A DNA stretch of 64,000 nucleotides from Marchantia polymorpha subsp. ruderalis (Eukaryota; Streptophyta; Marchantiopsida; Marchantiales; Marchantiaceae): NCBI GenBank assembly GCA_037833965.1, contig AP031357.1:10374001-10438000 (forward strand), read 5' to 3'. The notes under the pieces are model-generated. The model did not search any database, was not told the DNA's origin, and saw only the letters and a list, made by a program, of their open reading frames with translations. Below are positions 12,561 through 23,895 of the stretch, in pieces (the stretch's first letter is position 1; every line of letters begins with the position of its first letter). The position numbers and the translations under genes are program-made.

Positions 12561-14880
12561 ATCGGAGTAAAACCCATTATTCTGAAAGAATTTTATAATA
12601 TATATATATTATATAGACTGTATTCTTGACATAGATGACATGCTAATACAATTACTCCAATATAGATTTAATTTTGTGGATGCTATGAAGTATGGTGATT
12701 GATTCTTACAACAATCTCAACGCTATGATTACTAATACAGATATGTTTACAAAAAATGAAGATATGGTTTTAGAACGAAGAACTTCAGTTTGTTTAAGAG
12801 TGATTTATAGATGACATATATTTTTTCAGAATTTCATTCATATTTTTATTTTTTTCTTCTAACCATTGATTCTTTTTTAATAAAAAAGAAATTTTCTTCA
12901 TTGATGAATCTTGAATTGTTATGAAATTTCCAGGAAAAATGAAAATGAATTTCTAATATGTACCTGTAAGATATATGTATTTATTCACAAAACATTAACT
13001 TCAAATATTCATATCTTGCTGATAACTCAACATTATACATTCTTCCTAAAAAAATAATTGTGTTTTTGAATCTTCTAATCATTTTGATTATCATAAATCC
13101 AAGATTATAAATTGTTGATATACATTATTATATTTTTTTCATATTTTTTTTATCTTATTGAAATAGAACCATGCATTCACACCAACAATCTACAAAGTCA
13201 CTATATAGTTCATCTTGTTAAAAATTTACTTACGTGTATGTTAGTTTTAGTTAGCCTAACCATGGTTAGTTAGACCCACTAGACTTATGACTTATCATAA
13301 TTTGAAATTTCAATAAATGTTTCTCTGTTTTGTGTAGTTAGCATGACTCCACGTATCTCTTGTTTCTTGTGTTAAAGTTTCGGACATACCTATTATTTGT
13401 GCGCATCTATATCTAAAATTGGTATTTGAGGTAAAGGATGATTAGTGACACTTTTTACAAAGATTACTAGCAAGAGCTACATGCAAGTGACTGAAAATGG
13501 AGTATGTTTTGAAATCACAATCTGCAATCAAGCCAGTGTTATGAGAAATATAAATGATGAGCAATAAAGATGTGATGGTAGATTTTTCACACACACTTGG
13601 AACGTAAAGTAAAAACCATGTTATATGTGAGCAGAGCTGTAATGGTGATTTAAATATATTGATAGTTAATATAGTTTATGTTAGGTTTAACTCTGGTTAA
13701 TGAATAACTTCAGGTCCTAGCTTAAAATAACTAAGAAGTTCTTCAGTGCTGGGGTATTTATACCCCACTGTTTGTGTATTAACTACAAACTTTTCAGTAT
13801 ACTATTCAGAGTGATCTTTCCCAGTGGACATAGCACTACTCTTGAGGGTAAATCACATTATTTTTTTGTCTCGTGTTGGTGACTTCAGTTGAGTGTTTCA
13901 TTGACTTTCTAGGTTTTATGTTTACATATACTTTTTATGCATAAAAATAAAGAATATTTCAATGAATACAATATTACTATCATATATATATATAAATCCA
14001 TTGAACTACCATTTTTGATAATAATATTGCATTTATTGAAATATTATTTTGATAATTATTTAAGTTATATATATTTTGTTAAGATACACAATAGTGATTA
14101 CAACAGGTATATTATAGCTAATAATTTGATGTGTGAAATAGAGAATATAAGATTTGTGATATAGTTTTAATATACTTTGAATTTAGTCTATCAAAATGTA
14201 TGATGATAGTGTAAAAATAGTTGTGATAACAGTTTTGGTTCATCTATAATGTATCAATACTTATGATTGTATTATTAAATTTTTTTATTTTAACTTTTAG
14301 AACATATATTAATATATATTATAAAAAGGTTATGGTTTGCATTTTAATTAACTCTAATTGACTAATTGGAAATGTGGAGATAAATACAGGAACTTCAAGG
14401 ACATGAAGGTAGTTCACTTTCTTCAAAACGAAAAGATGAAGCAGCACATCAGTAGAAATTGGTATACTGTAAAAAAGGGAAAAGGTATTCACTTATATGC
14501 AGGCATGATTACTTTTGACCACCATATACCAAGGCACCTAAATTACCTAAATCTACTCTCTCGAGCCTAAATTAACCAGCGCATCTAGATTCTAATTTGC
14601 TGAAAATTTGAGCACGAGAGATCGGAAGATCTCAACCACGTCAGTCTCATACCACCAAGGTCGGAATCTTGAGTTGTAAATTTAATTTTCTCTCGCCCAC
14701 GAGCCTGACAGCCCGACTACTACAAAGCGTTACCACTCTCTCCCTCCCATTAGACACCATTAGTTCTCAATTGCACTCGAGGAGACTTTTAGCACAATAG
14801 CACCTAAATTATCTGAAGTAATTTTCTTGAAGCGACTAAATTAAAATAGTTTAAATATTTTAAGCGAACGACTTATATAA
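12561..14880. other. AT-rich intergenic stretch, no gene seen
   Basis: Strongly AT-rich, with TA dinucleotide runs near 12598 and 13980 and long A/T homopolymers. The open frames are short and of low-complexity composition. I found no coding similarity, RNA gene or clear transposon terminus. It ends abruptly at a GC-rich island. Confidence 0.6.
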
Positions 14881-14949
14881 CCATGCCTGGTTGTATGGTA
14901 TACAATCAAATGTGCTTGAAGTAAAGTATGACAGGCAATCACACCAGAA

Positions 14950-15660
14950 AATCCTCGAGGCTGGTTTTGTCGCACCACACGCAAAGAAACGAGAAAAACC
15001 GAGACGCATTCGGAGCACCTCTGGCAGGGCGGGCGCACGTGGTTCGCCGTGGGACAGTTGCAGTTCGGAACTGCCTCCCTCCCGAAACTTCGTACGCAGT
15101 CCTTCAACAACTGCGTCCGGCCCGGCCCGGCCCAGCCCGTCGGGTGGTTTTCACGAGGCCCGCGAACGGCTCCCGATGCCATGACTCGGCCGCCCCGGAT
15201 GCTCCGGATCTTCCCATTCGCTCGTCCCCCTCTGTCTGTCGGCAGGCAGGCAAGCATCGGCCCGTCGCGCTCGCACGCACAATCTCCATTGGACGATCCG
15301 AAGTCCGATTTCGCGCTTGGAGACATTTGCAGAGGCCTGTCGAATCGTCGTGCAGAGCTCGAATATTTGGGCTCCTTCTCTGAGCCTGCTGGAATTATTG
15401 GCTAGCACGTCAAGAGCACGATTCTGCGACACGCAGACGCGGAGAATGTGGATTTTCTGACGGAAGGGGAGGTTTCGCGCTCTCGGAGGTTGGCATGTGC
15501 GATTGGGTTCTCTAGAAGTTGGGAGTGGGCTAGTGTGTGGATTGTAATTACGATAGTCGGAGCGAGTTGGAAGTGGCGAGCGGAGGGGAGGCGATGGGAG
15601 GGGGAAGTGGTAATATCAAACTCGGATTTTTTTAAGGGAGGATTCGGATTGTGTCCATAG
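14950..15660. promoter_or_regulatory. GC-rich island, possible promoter or leader
   Basis: GC content rises sharply against AT-rich DNA on the left, with many CpG steps and GGCCC/CCGG runs (for example 15115-15160). All six frames are open for 60-160 codons, as expected of GC-rich non-coding DNA, and none resembles a protein family. An ACGTGG core lies near 15039-15044. Its position before the gene at 17051 suggests a promoter or first-exon region for that gene, with a spliced leader between, but I cannot place the transcription start. Confidence 0.3.
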
Positions 15661-17050
15661 GCTTTGTGAAGCCGTCGACGACCCAGCGTATTCGAGCGCG
15701 CGTGAGGAAGAGTTTGATATCACAGAAATCGTTTATCTCCACCTTTACATGTCCAGGGCGACGTCTTCTTTTGCAAGGGTTTAGGGTTGGGATGGAGAAT
15801 TGATCCTGGATTGCGCTGGATTGCGATGAACATAGCTTACTCCTCGAGGAACTATCTGCTGATTGATCATGTTGACTCGTATATCACGTTATGCAATGGA
15901 TGCCAGCTCCAGTAACAGAATAAGTAGACAGATTCAGTGCTTGATTTGAGAATTTTCTGTACCTTTATCGACCTGGATTGGAAAAACGCTGTGCAAGCGA
16001 TCCGTGTAGGCACTTCGGTTCGTTGGTTCGGAGAGTTGAAGACATGAGAACTGTCATGACTATTATAAGTTAACGCGCCAGTTCAATCACAGGTCTCAAT
16101 GCTTGTTGGCGAAGAAGGAATTAGCCTACCCATATGGAGAAACTCTGATTGGCGGTTTCAGAAATAGTCCATTTCATTGTACTTCCAGCAGCAGATTAAA
16201 TCTCCCATTGTGAATTCAGATAGTGAATAAATCTAAATTCACAGAATTCCCCCCGGTGAAAAAAGCTGGTCAAACTGGAGGAAGTAATGGAACAGCTGGG
16301 CCTCACAATTGCAGAATGTGGCCCATTCTGGAAAGATCCGATTCATATGCGCAGCAACTGCGTGCGAGCTCTGCGTCTAGCGCTCCGCCAGTGGTCTCAT
16401 GAAGTCAAACGTGAGCATTCGAGAGCTCTGCCTAGGATTGATCTTACTTCCGAAAATACAATATTTTCCCACACGGACCAGAGGGCATTCTCTAATGCAA
16501 TCCAATTTGTATGCTCTCTTCAGGCATGAAAAACGTGTGCGTTGAACTCTCAACTGCTGTGCAAAATTGTGCCCGGCTCGAGCAAAGTCTCCTCCACAAC
16601 ATTGACGTCGATATATATCAGAGCAATCGTAACATTTCTTCCTCTGTACAAGCATCAATTGCATTTTGGGAAAGGCATTCGTCGGTTGTGCATCACATTC
16701 AGACAAAGAAACAACTTGCTCAATCCCTCGCTTTGCCTTCGTGACAATTGCTGGGCATGTCTAGTCAGTGAACGAGAGCTCTTCGGGACTGAAGCCTGCT
16801 TTGCAAACCTGCCATGTGTAAGGCTATGTAGACTATCTGTAGCTCCCGGGATCCTTTTGGGAATCTCCTCTACTCGCAAAGGACAAGCGCAGGCATATAG
16901 ATGGCTGTGCTTGTCCTTTGCTGCTGGCTCGAAGTCGTGACCTTTCTGCCCACTTGAGCTTTATTACAAAGAGAGACTTAATGAAGACGGGATGCTTGTG
17001 TGTGAGCAGAGGACCAAGTCGCAAGCCTGCTCGGAGCTGCTGAATCGATC
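15661..17050. other. Presumed leader region of the EF-hand-like gene
   Basis: No convincing coding exon. Short conflicting open frames occur at 16287-16529 and 16377-16706. By position it may hold an untranslated leader with introns between the GC-rich island and the ATG at 17051. Confidence 0.3.
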
Positions 17051-19152
17051 ATGGCGGTAGAGGAGATGCAAAATTTTATGGTTGGTAGTCAGTCGTTCGG
17101 AGAAAACAGTTCGTTTCTATCAGCTCTATCTTCTTTCCTTCGGTCTCGAGTGTGTCACTTGTAAATGCGCATCATCACCAAGACTTGAATGCCGCGGCCA
17201 GAAGAAGCTGAATTTTCATACACCTAAACGAGGATGTTAGAAAGCCTGTCTAACCTTTGAAACGATTTTATAACTTTTCTGCATGAAACGAATCCATTGT
17301 TGATTCGATACCATGGTTTCCCATTGCAGGCTGAGAGAAACAGGGCTGCGCTTGATGCATCTAACCTCTTGTTCGGTTCGAGAGGCGTGATTAAAGTACG
17401 TCCATCCATGTTGTGAAGGCCTGAAGTTTCTTAAAACCAACACTACTTGTTGAGTATCGGACACACTGGTATTGTAAAGCACTCATGAATTGGATATAGC
17501 GTTCCCCTCTTACTGGAAAATGTGCTTATTGTGGAGCAGCTTCCAGAAGTTTGCGCGGGGTGCCAAATTCCAAGGAGGGGGAACGAGTTAACTAAACCTG
17601 TAGTGAAACCAATGACTGATGGTTGGCAACCTCGTTGGCCTGGCGATTTGGGGGATCCCTTCGAACCTTATCTAGTAAGTTTTAGTGATGGCACTGCCTT
17701 GCTTAGAAACTTATGTCAATCAGATGTACTCACATTCAACTATCTATCGTTGAACCTGAAAGTGGTCACCTGAAGTAAGCTCGACACACCTGAACATCGA
17801 AAAGTATCTGTTTTAGAATGTGCCATATGAAGTTCAGTGCATACTTTCGGTTGCCCCTCCTACGCATGAGGAACACCAGAATGTATAGCTTGCTACTCTA
17901 AGTTGTGACGAGTGTGAGGTCTAACACCAATTGTAATCTTCTACCTGCTTTTTCAATAATGTACAGATGGGTCCACTTGCCATTTGACTTCTCTATTCAC
18001 AAAAACAAATGCTCTATGGCTGCAGCAATTAATTGAACAGTATCTTCACAGTGCCGTGTCCTTTCACGCCAGGTACGTTTTGTTACTGAGCCGTCTAGAA
18101 ACTATGTAAAAATCTCCTCCTACCATACTGTTTCACGTTATATACCATAGTTATATCCAAAACGTTCTAAGAATAACCTTTTTTCTAAGAACTAAATAGA
18201 ACTGTATATTACCCTGTTTTTTCTACTCGTGCGATGTTTCTGTATGGCTCAACATACTCCTTTGCTAAAGGGGTAACAGGTTTTGGTTGTTACATCCACA
18301 GAGCATTGGAACAATTAAGCGCCGCCTTTGGTCATCTGAGAAAAGCAAGTCAAACAGCTCGCGATGTGGCATATTTACACTCACTAGCAGCTGCAGTAGG
18401 ATTGTCTGTGAAGGAGTATCAGCGGCTGCTGGAAATGTTTAACAAAATCGATATTGAGAAAGTTGGGTAAGTTACAATACTGTGACGCCTTTGGCAAGGG
18501 ATGGCGGTTTAAGGCATGCACATGACTTTCACTGGAACATGCTACCTTGTGCAAATTGTTGACAAACTCATTCGTCATAGCGTCAACTTTGAATACGCAG
18601 GACTATCAGCAAGAGACAGCTGATGGAGGCTATGAAGCGGGATAAAGATGTAAGTGCCAAATTTTCTTTACTCAAAGCGTTGCTTACATAATCTTATTGA
18701 AACCTTCCGCCGGAGCCAGAAGGAAAAGTGGCCTATATTCTAACAGTAGTCTTTGTGAACGTGTAGATTGCTGCATTTATGCAATTATCCAGGGCTAAGA
18801 ACAAAGATGGCAAGCGAGAAACCTTCGAAGGTGTCTTCAACAGAATTGATACCGAAGGCAAGCTTTGTCTATATACAGCCTTTCCATGTTCTAAGCTAAT
18901 TGGTCGTGGGGGTCGATCCTACCTGCATTCTCCGATTATTTAATATAGCACATTCCAATAAAATCGCCGTCTGCTCCATATGATGCAGGATTGGGAGCAG
19001 TCACATGGGAATCGTTCTTGCACTTCTTCTCCAGCGAAAGGTCACTTACAAGTGACTCGGTGATGAACCCCATGTGTGTACAACCAATGTGTACTCAACC
19101 TTTATGCGTGCAGGCGGCAATGTGTAACCAGCCCCTGTGCAAACTCCCGTAA
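17051..19152 (+). CDS. Unrecognised EF-hand-like protein with cysteine-repeat tail (9 exons, 293 aa model)
   Basis: I do not recognise the family. Exons whose phases fit throughout: 17051-17149, 17330-17395, 17540-17674, 17817-17882, 18026-18072, 18302-18466, 18601-18649, 18767-18857 and 18989-19152, giving 882 nt. The N-terminal third contains VCAGCQIP and a WQPRWPGDLGDPFEPYL stretch. A helical middle (QLIEQYLHSAVSFHAR, then ALEQLSAAFGHLRKAS) recalls the last helix of BAR-type domains. Two EF-hand-like units follow: YQRLLEMFNKIDIEKVGTIS and VFNRIDTEGLGAVTWESFL. Both loops are degenerate, so calcium binding is doubtful. The tail repeats MCVQP, MCTQP, LCVQA, MCNQP and LCKLP. The intron 18858-18988 has a GC donor (G|GCAAGC) with a normal AG acceptor; reading through would end at a nearby stop and lose the second EF-like unit. 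The first four exons are less certain than the last five. Confidence 0.6.
18858..18988 (+). other. Probable GC-AG intron
   Basis: The preceding exon ends GAAG and the intron opens GCAAGC, the classical strong context for a GC donor. The acceptor is TGATGCAG. Splicing joins DTEG to LGAVTWESFLHFF in frame, completing the second EF-hand-like unit, which supports the call. Retention would give about 30 alternative residues and a stop. Confidence 0.55.
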
Positions 19153-20093
19153 TTTGAAGCATGCCAATCTTAACAGTGCAACGTAGAAGGAGATGAATTT
19201 GCTCATCATCTTCTAACTTCATCCTAATACAATCTGTAAAATACATTTACTAATCATAGTAAAGAAAGAGTTCAGTGTCTCTGGCTCAAACTAGAAATAA
19301 ATTATTGAAGTAATTTTAAGAACATTTTCAAGTTCTACATTTGAGCAACAGAAACACGCACTTCCACAGTGGTGAAATTGGCTTCGAACTACGCACCCAG
19401 CTGAGGGAAAGTTCAGACCGGATGAAAAGACATGACATAAACTGAATATGGAAAGGGTCCTTCATCCCCCCACCAAGACTAGTACCTGCTCACCAGCCCG
19501 CAGCATGGAGATGACGAGGTAGTATCTTCCAGACATGATGTGTGAAAGACTAGACCTGGACTCTTCCTGAGTGCGAAAAATCAGGTTTTCACCAGGCAGA
19601 CTGTTCGGGATCTCAAAGTAGGAATCAAAAATAACTCAGGAAGTCAATAATGAGCAGGTGCAAGAAGTGCAGGAAAAACCTGCGCGCCATCGTTGACGTG
19701 AGTTTCAACACGTTGGCCAAATGGAGTAGATCAGAGCATAATTTTCCGATTCTTAAAAGGTCCAACCTAAGAGTTCCACTTATGGAAACAGTAGCTCATT
19801 GACAGAGAAGGACTCTAAAATGTGAACTACCCTAAAGGTTTCACGAGCCGCTATGTACCAGCTTCAGCCGTCACGTCCATCTCTTTGCTCCACACCAAAG
19901 TCTGCTCACTCAAGGCTTCCACCGATAAGCCTGGTCGCAGTAGGTACTACAGCTTTATCAGGAAAGTTCCTGTAATGTAAGGTATTCATGGTCCTATTTC
20001 CTCCCGTTATTGTCGCCGTTGAGTCAAAGTTGTCAAATCCCTCCAAGATATAAGATTCTGGAATCGGCCTAATCCGCTTCAGTAGTCGGCTTA
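19153..20093. other. Convergent interval between two gene ends
   Basis: The EF-hand-like gene ends from the left and the short LTI65-like gene ends from the right, so both 3' UTRs should lie here. No open frame of note, RNA gene or repeat was seen. Confidence 0.5.
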
Positions 20094-21628
20094 CTAAGTT
20101 GAGCCATTCAGCCTCATTTTCGAAATATCCTGCTCCATTCCATATGATTGGCTCGGTGACGGACTAATTTCTTTGTCAAACTCACAATCGAAACCATCAG
20201 CTTTGATGATACCTTCTGGGACCTGTAAATCTCGATCAGAAATGCTCGAAAGGTCGTTGTACAAAGAAGAAGAGATGCTCTGGGTCGAGGATTGTGATGG
20301 AGATCCTGCAACAAAAGCATTTTGGAATTGAAGTTATCAGAAGTGATTTGTGTGACCGAGCGAAGTACATAATGTGGCATCAGCGTGTTGCGTTCTATTA
20401 GTAGCTAGAAAATGACACAGCAAAAAGAAGCTGAACTAGAAAGTTTTATCTTGACAGTGGGGACTTTGCCATATGTTTTAGGAACAGACTGTAAACAAAG
20501 TCGCTGCTTACTTGCATAGGATATATTTCCGGCAGAATGAGCATCATCTCTGTTCCTATTGTTGTTATAATCTCTGTACTCAGTAGGGACGGCCTCCAAA
20601 GCTTGGACAGATCCGACACGCTTGTAAGGGCCTAGGACTTCCTGGGAGCCCACTTCATCCATACCCAAACCTGCTATCGTCTTCTGAGTTGACGTCCAGC
20701 TGACTCCTGATACTGCATCATCAGATCAAAGCAGATCAGCCACTGCAACTTCACGTGTTATCTTCCTTTTATCAGGAAGATAAATAAATTACTCTTTCTA
20801 GAAACGCGGAATGTCCTACCTACCTTCGCTTCCTAAAAGGCTGCTACACTAGAAAGGATGCCTGCATCTCGATACCAAATGAGAGATGGATTACACTCCG
20901 AACATCTAAAACCCAAAAATTATAAGCACATAATGAACTAACTTCACTTTCATTAAGTATTTGGGGTCATTTATCCAAAAGTCCAAATCTGTCTTGAAGC
21001 TTACACCAGCTTTCTGTGAAGTGTTGCGGCCTAGTGACGAACGGACTTTAAGAAGCCAAGTGTTTGGTAGATCAAGACAGTGTCTCGGACCACATTATCG
21101 TGATAGAAAACAACAGATTGAAGCGTCTGTACGTCTAGGCTCGACAAGAGTTCCGAAGAGTATGTCAAAAAATGCCACACTTCTTTGTCTGCATAGAAAT
21201 ACCTGTGGAGTTGAATGAGTGTCGGCCTGAGTCTTGGGACATGGGGCTTCCAATTTCGTCCCTTTGTTCGTCAGCTATCGAGGCCAACTGCACACATAGC
21301 AATTATTCGCAGCACTTCAGTAATGCTAATCGGACGTACACGAGGAACATATGTATATTGCTCCGGCTTGCTGAACGACTGGGTTAAGCTTCCATACCTC
21401 AATAGAGAATTCATCATCGCAGGTACCATCATACGGGAAGTCTTCGATATTGGAACGATCAACGTTTGAGTGGGAACTTTCATGCGGTTCTGAGTTGCTC
21501 TCATCAGCTTCGTGGTTCGGATGCAACTTTGACCTAACTCTTTGCACCTTATCCTTAATATTGTCTTTCACTCTTCCCAACGCGTTCGTCCCATTGGACT
21601 CTTCCTGGTTGTTGCCCTGTTGTTCCAT
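20094..21628 (-). CDS. Short LTI65/CAP160-like stress protein (4 exons, 240 aa)
   Basis: Exons on the minus strand: 21398-21628, 21203-21287, 20512-20706 and 20094-20305, totalling 723 nt with introns in phases 0, 1 and 1. Residues 15-35 form a basic amphipathic stretch (ALGRVKDNIKDKVQRVRSKL) followed by histidine and acidic residues, the arrangement seen at the N terminus of LTI65/RD29B/CAP160 proteins. The rest is hydrophilic and Ser/Asn/Asp-rich, with GVSWTSTQKTIAG and VLGPYKRVGS segments and no predicted transmembrane helix. Family members are dehydration- and ABA-induced, largely disordered proteins of uncertain biochemical action. It lacks the C-terminal GAKIGYLP-type segment of the larger paralogue at 28561. 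The family link rests on the N-terminal motif and shared gene structure; the gene model itself is firm. Confidence 0.75.
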
Positions 21629-22958
21629 TTGGAACTCCGACCTTCAGCTGGTCCGCAGAGCAATGGAATTCCTCAACTAATGTGTCCAACAAAAGTTTTA
21701 ATAGTTGGTTGTATCTCTAAATCAGCGACGACGCTGAAGTGTGCAGTCAGACTGCCAGCCAATTTGCAGGAGTTGGCAGAATTTTGAACCTGCTCGTCAA
21801 CACAGGCAATGCAACTACATCAAGATTTGACGATCCGCACTAGATCTCCACACCGACCACTTCCCACCACTACAACATACCAACAAGCTACGTCAAATAG
21901 CAAGGGTTTTGGGTTCAACTCAATCAACATCATCAGAAAAGTGAGCAAAATGCTTCAAAGAGTTTGGTACTCAAAACGAGCAGAAGATCCATACACTAGG
22001 AACGTGCTCCAATTAACGTCACAATCCAAGCTCTATGATCCCTCAAGCATAGATCCAGATCTGGATTATATCCAACTCTTCACTCGCCCACGGATTCATT
22101 CATACGGGCTTTGTCCCAATTCCCGATGTACTGAAAACAAGTTCAAAAAGACAGAATTCGATTGTCGCCCTACTGCGACTACAAAATGTGGCTAAGACTC
22201 AGTAATATGAAAAAGTAATGCCCCGCACTCCAACTCCCTCCACGCTCACAACAATCCTTATCACTATAAGGGAGATCAAGAAGAATCAGGAAGACGAGAC
22301 GCTCACTCCGCCGGACTGTCCACTCGAGCAAGCGAAACAATGCGCATTCCTCCCAAGAGCCTTCTCGCAGAAATTAAAGTTCTCAAATGTACAGGCCTCA
22401 AGCCGCAGAGCAGCTTCTGACAAAATTGAAAGCGTCGAGGAAGGCAAGAAACCACTCACTATGAGATCGATCGATCGATCTGCACTTCAGCCGTCTTCTT
22501 TCTTTCCTTCTTTCTTTCTCGTTCTCGTTCTCTACGTCGCGAGCTAGCGGAAGAGCGAGCGCCCGTCAATTGCGAGTAAATGCTCGAAGCAGTGACATTT
22601 CTCAGAAATCGAGTCGGATCGGATCGGATCGGATCAAAACAGAACAGAAGAGAAAAGAACGCAGCAAGTGCGTCTCGAAGTCCGCAATGTCGGGAACTTT
22701 AAAACAGCGCGGGGCGTCGTGGCGACCGAACCAAACTCGCAGTTGCAGCTCGCGATTTCGACGAGGGCGGAGTTTCAGTGGCATTTCCGCGAATCGATAC
22801 CTTTCTTTAGTCCAAAGCTCCAGTTTCTGTCTGTGATTGGCGTTGGAGCCCCTCTGCCACCTGTGCGCACTCGGCCCTCGCTTTGATCCAATCGGATCCG
22901 TCCCACCTCGCCACCAGGGCTCCACCTGGCGAGCAGTATCCTCTCGTCGTGCCACCAC

Positions 22959-22966
22959 CACGTGGC
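22959..22966. promoter_or_regulatory. ABRE / G-box CACGTGGC
   Basis: An exact CACGTGGC, the canonical ABA-responsive element bound by bZIP AREB/ABF factors, about 1.3 kb upstream of the short LTI65-like start codon. Short motifs occur by chance, but the pairing with the next element and the gene family supports it. Confidence 0.45.
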
Positions 22967-23025
22967 ACACGATACGCTCAAAAGGTCTCCCCGGCTCGCC
23001 ATGTCGATCCGGCTTTCGGGGCAGA

Positions 23026-23033
23026 ACACGTGT
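23026..23033. promoter_or_regulatory. G-box ACACGTGT
   Basis: A palindromic ACACGTGT 60 bases from the CACGTGGC element. The same octamer lies upstream of the long paralogue at 27678. ABREs usually act in pairs. Confidence 0.4.
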
Positions 23034-23321
23034 GCCCGGATCGGATCCGACGGTGAGCCCGACGCTGCGAGCCTGGCCCGTGATTCTGTGCGTGGGCCCG
23101 CCCGCAGAGTACGGGCAGCCAAACCCGGCCGGTGTTCGACATCTGGAGTTGTCCTTCTAAACTAAGCCTCTAGTTTATCCACAACTGTTTTGGCGCCTAG
23201 CGCGTCTATGGCTCTGCCGACTCTGCAACGCGCGTGTATCTTTGGCGGAGGCTACGATCGCGGCTCGCTGTCTCGCTGTTTCGGATGGCAGCCGGAAACA
23301 GCAAGTTCGAGCCTCCGACGT

Positions 23322-23327
23322 GCCGAC
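23322..23327 (+). promoter_or_regulatory. DRE/CRT core GCCGAC
   Basis: A GCCGAC core as bound by DREB/CBF factors, in the GC-rich region upstream of the short LTI65-like gene. In GC-rich DNA a six-base match is weak evidence alone. Confidence 0.2.
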
Positions 23328-23545
23328 GAGTGGCCCCCCCGGTTCCCAATTTAGAGTCTCCTGCTTCCTTTTCCGAGGTATGGAGTGCCCTGCACACCTC
23401 GACCGTCGTTCACTGATCTGCAATTTCAGCACCCGAGCCTCGAGCAAATTAAAGCACAAATCTGGAGAATGAGGCGAAAGTATGCACGAGGGCGAGGGAG
23501 CCGATCGTCTCACGATTCACGAATCGTGGATAGCGAGACGAAATT

Positions 23546-23895
23546 AAAGTTCTCACTTTGATGCTCTTTTTCCGAAACGAGTCCGACGGAGATGGAGTTG
23601 TGTCGATGCCGGTTCGGCCACCTCATCCTGCCTCCAGTTTCCACGTCGGCCTCCGAAGTCCGGCTTACCACCGGTCTCCATTCCGAAGCTGTCTCGGACT
23701 AAACGATTCTCTCGGAATCTAAAGTTCGCACTTTGATGCTCTTTTCCCGAAACGAGTCCGATGGAGTTGGAGTTGTGTCGATTCCGCTTCGGCCACCTCA
23801 GCCTGCCTCCAGTATCCACGTCGGCCTCGGAAGTTCGCCTTAACACCGGTCTCCATTCCGAAGCTGTCGCGGACTTCATTATTCTCTCGGACTAT
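23546..23895. repeat. Two-copy tandem repeat, period 175 bp
   Basis: Unit 1 begins at 23546 (AAAGTTCTCACTTTGATGCT) and unit 2 at 23721 (AAAGTTCGCACTTTGATGCT). The copies stay aligned almost base for base through the CCGAAACGAGTCCGA, GTGTCGAT, CCGGTCTCCATTCCGAAGCT and TTCTCTCGGA words, with scattered substitutions and few indels. Open frames of about 100 codons cross the junction on the minus strand, but the units need not be coding. Confidence 0.85.

Larger units (their letters stand above)
21629..23545. promoter_or_regulatory. Upstream region of the short LTI65-like gene, with GC-rich island
   Basis: From about 22560 to 23500 the sequence is CpG- and GC-rich, with conflicting open frames on both strands and no protein similarity. 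A GGATC microsatellite (22615-22635), ATCGATCG repeats (22467-22479), two G-box/ABRE elements and a GCCGAC core are inside. It most likely contains the promoter and leader of the minus-strand gene. Confidence 0.4.

Noticed and set aside
14841-15432. Several 90-160 codon open frames on both strands
   Set aside because: All six frames are open because the DNA is GC-rich; compositions are Arg/Pro/Ser-rich and mutually exclusive.
22602-23513. Open frames of 100-120 codons on the minus strand
   Set aside because: Same GC-rich effect, upstream of the short LTI65-like gene; no similarity and frames on the opposite strand are equally open.
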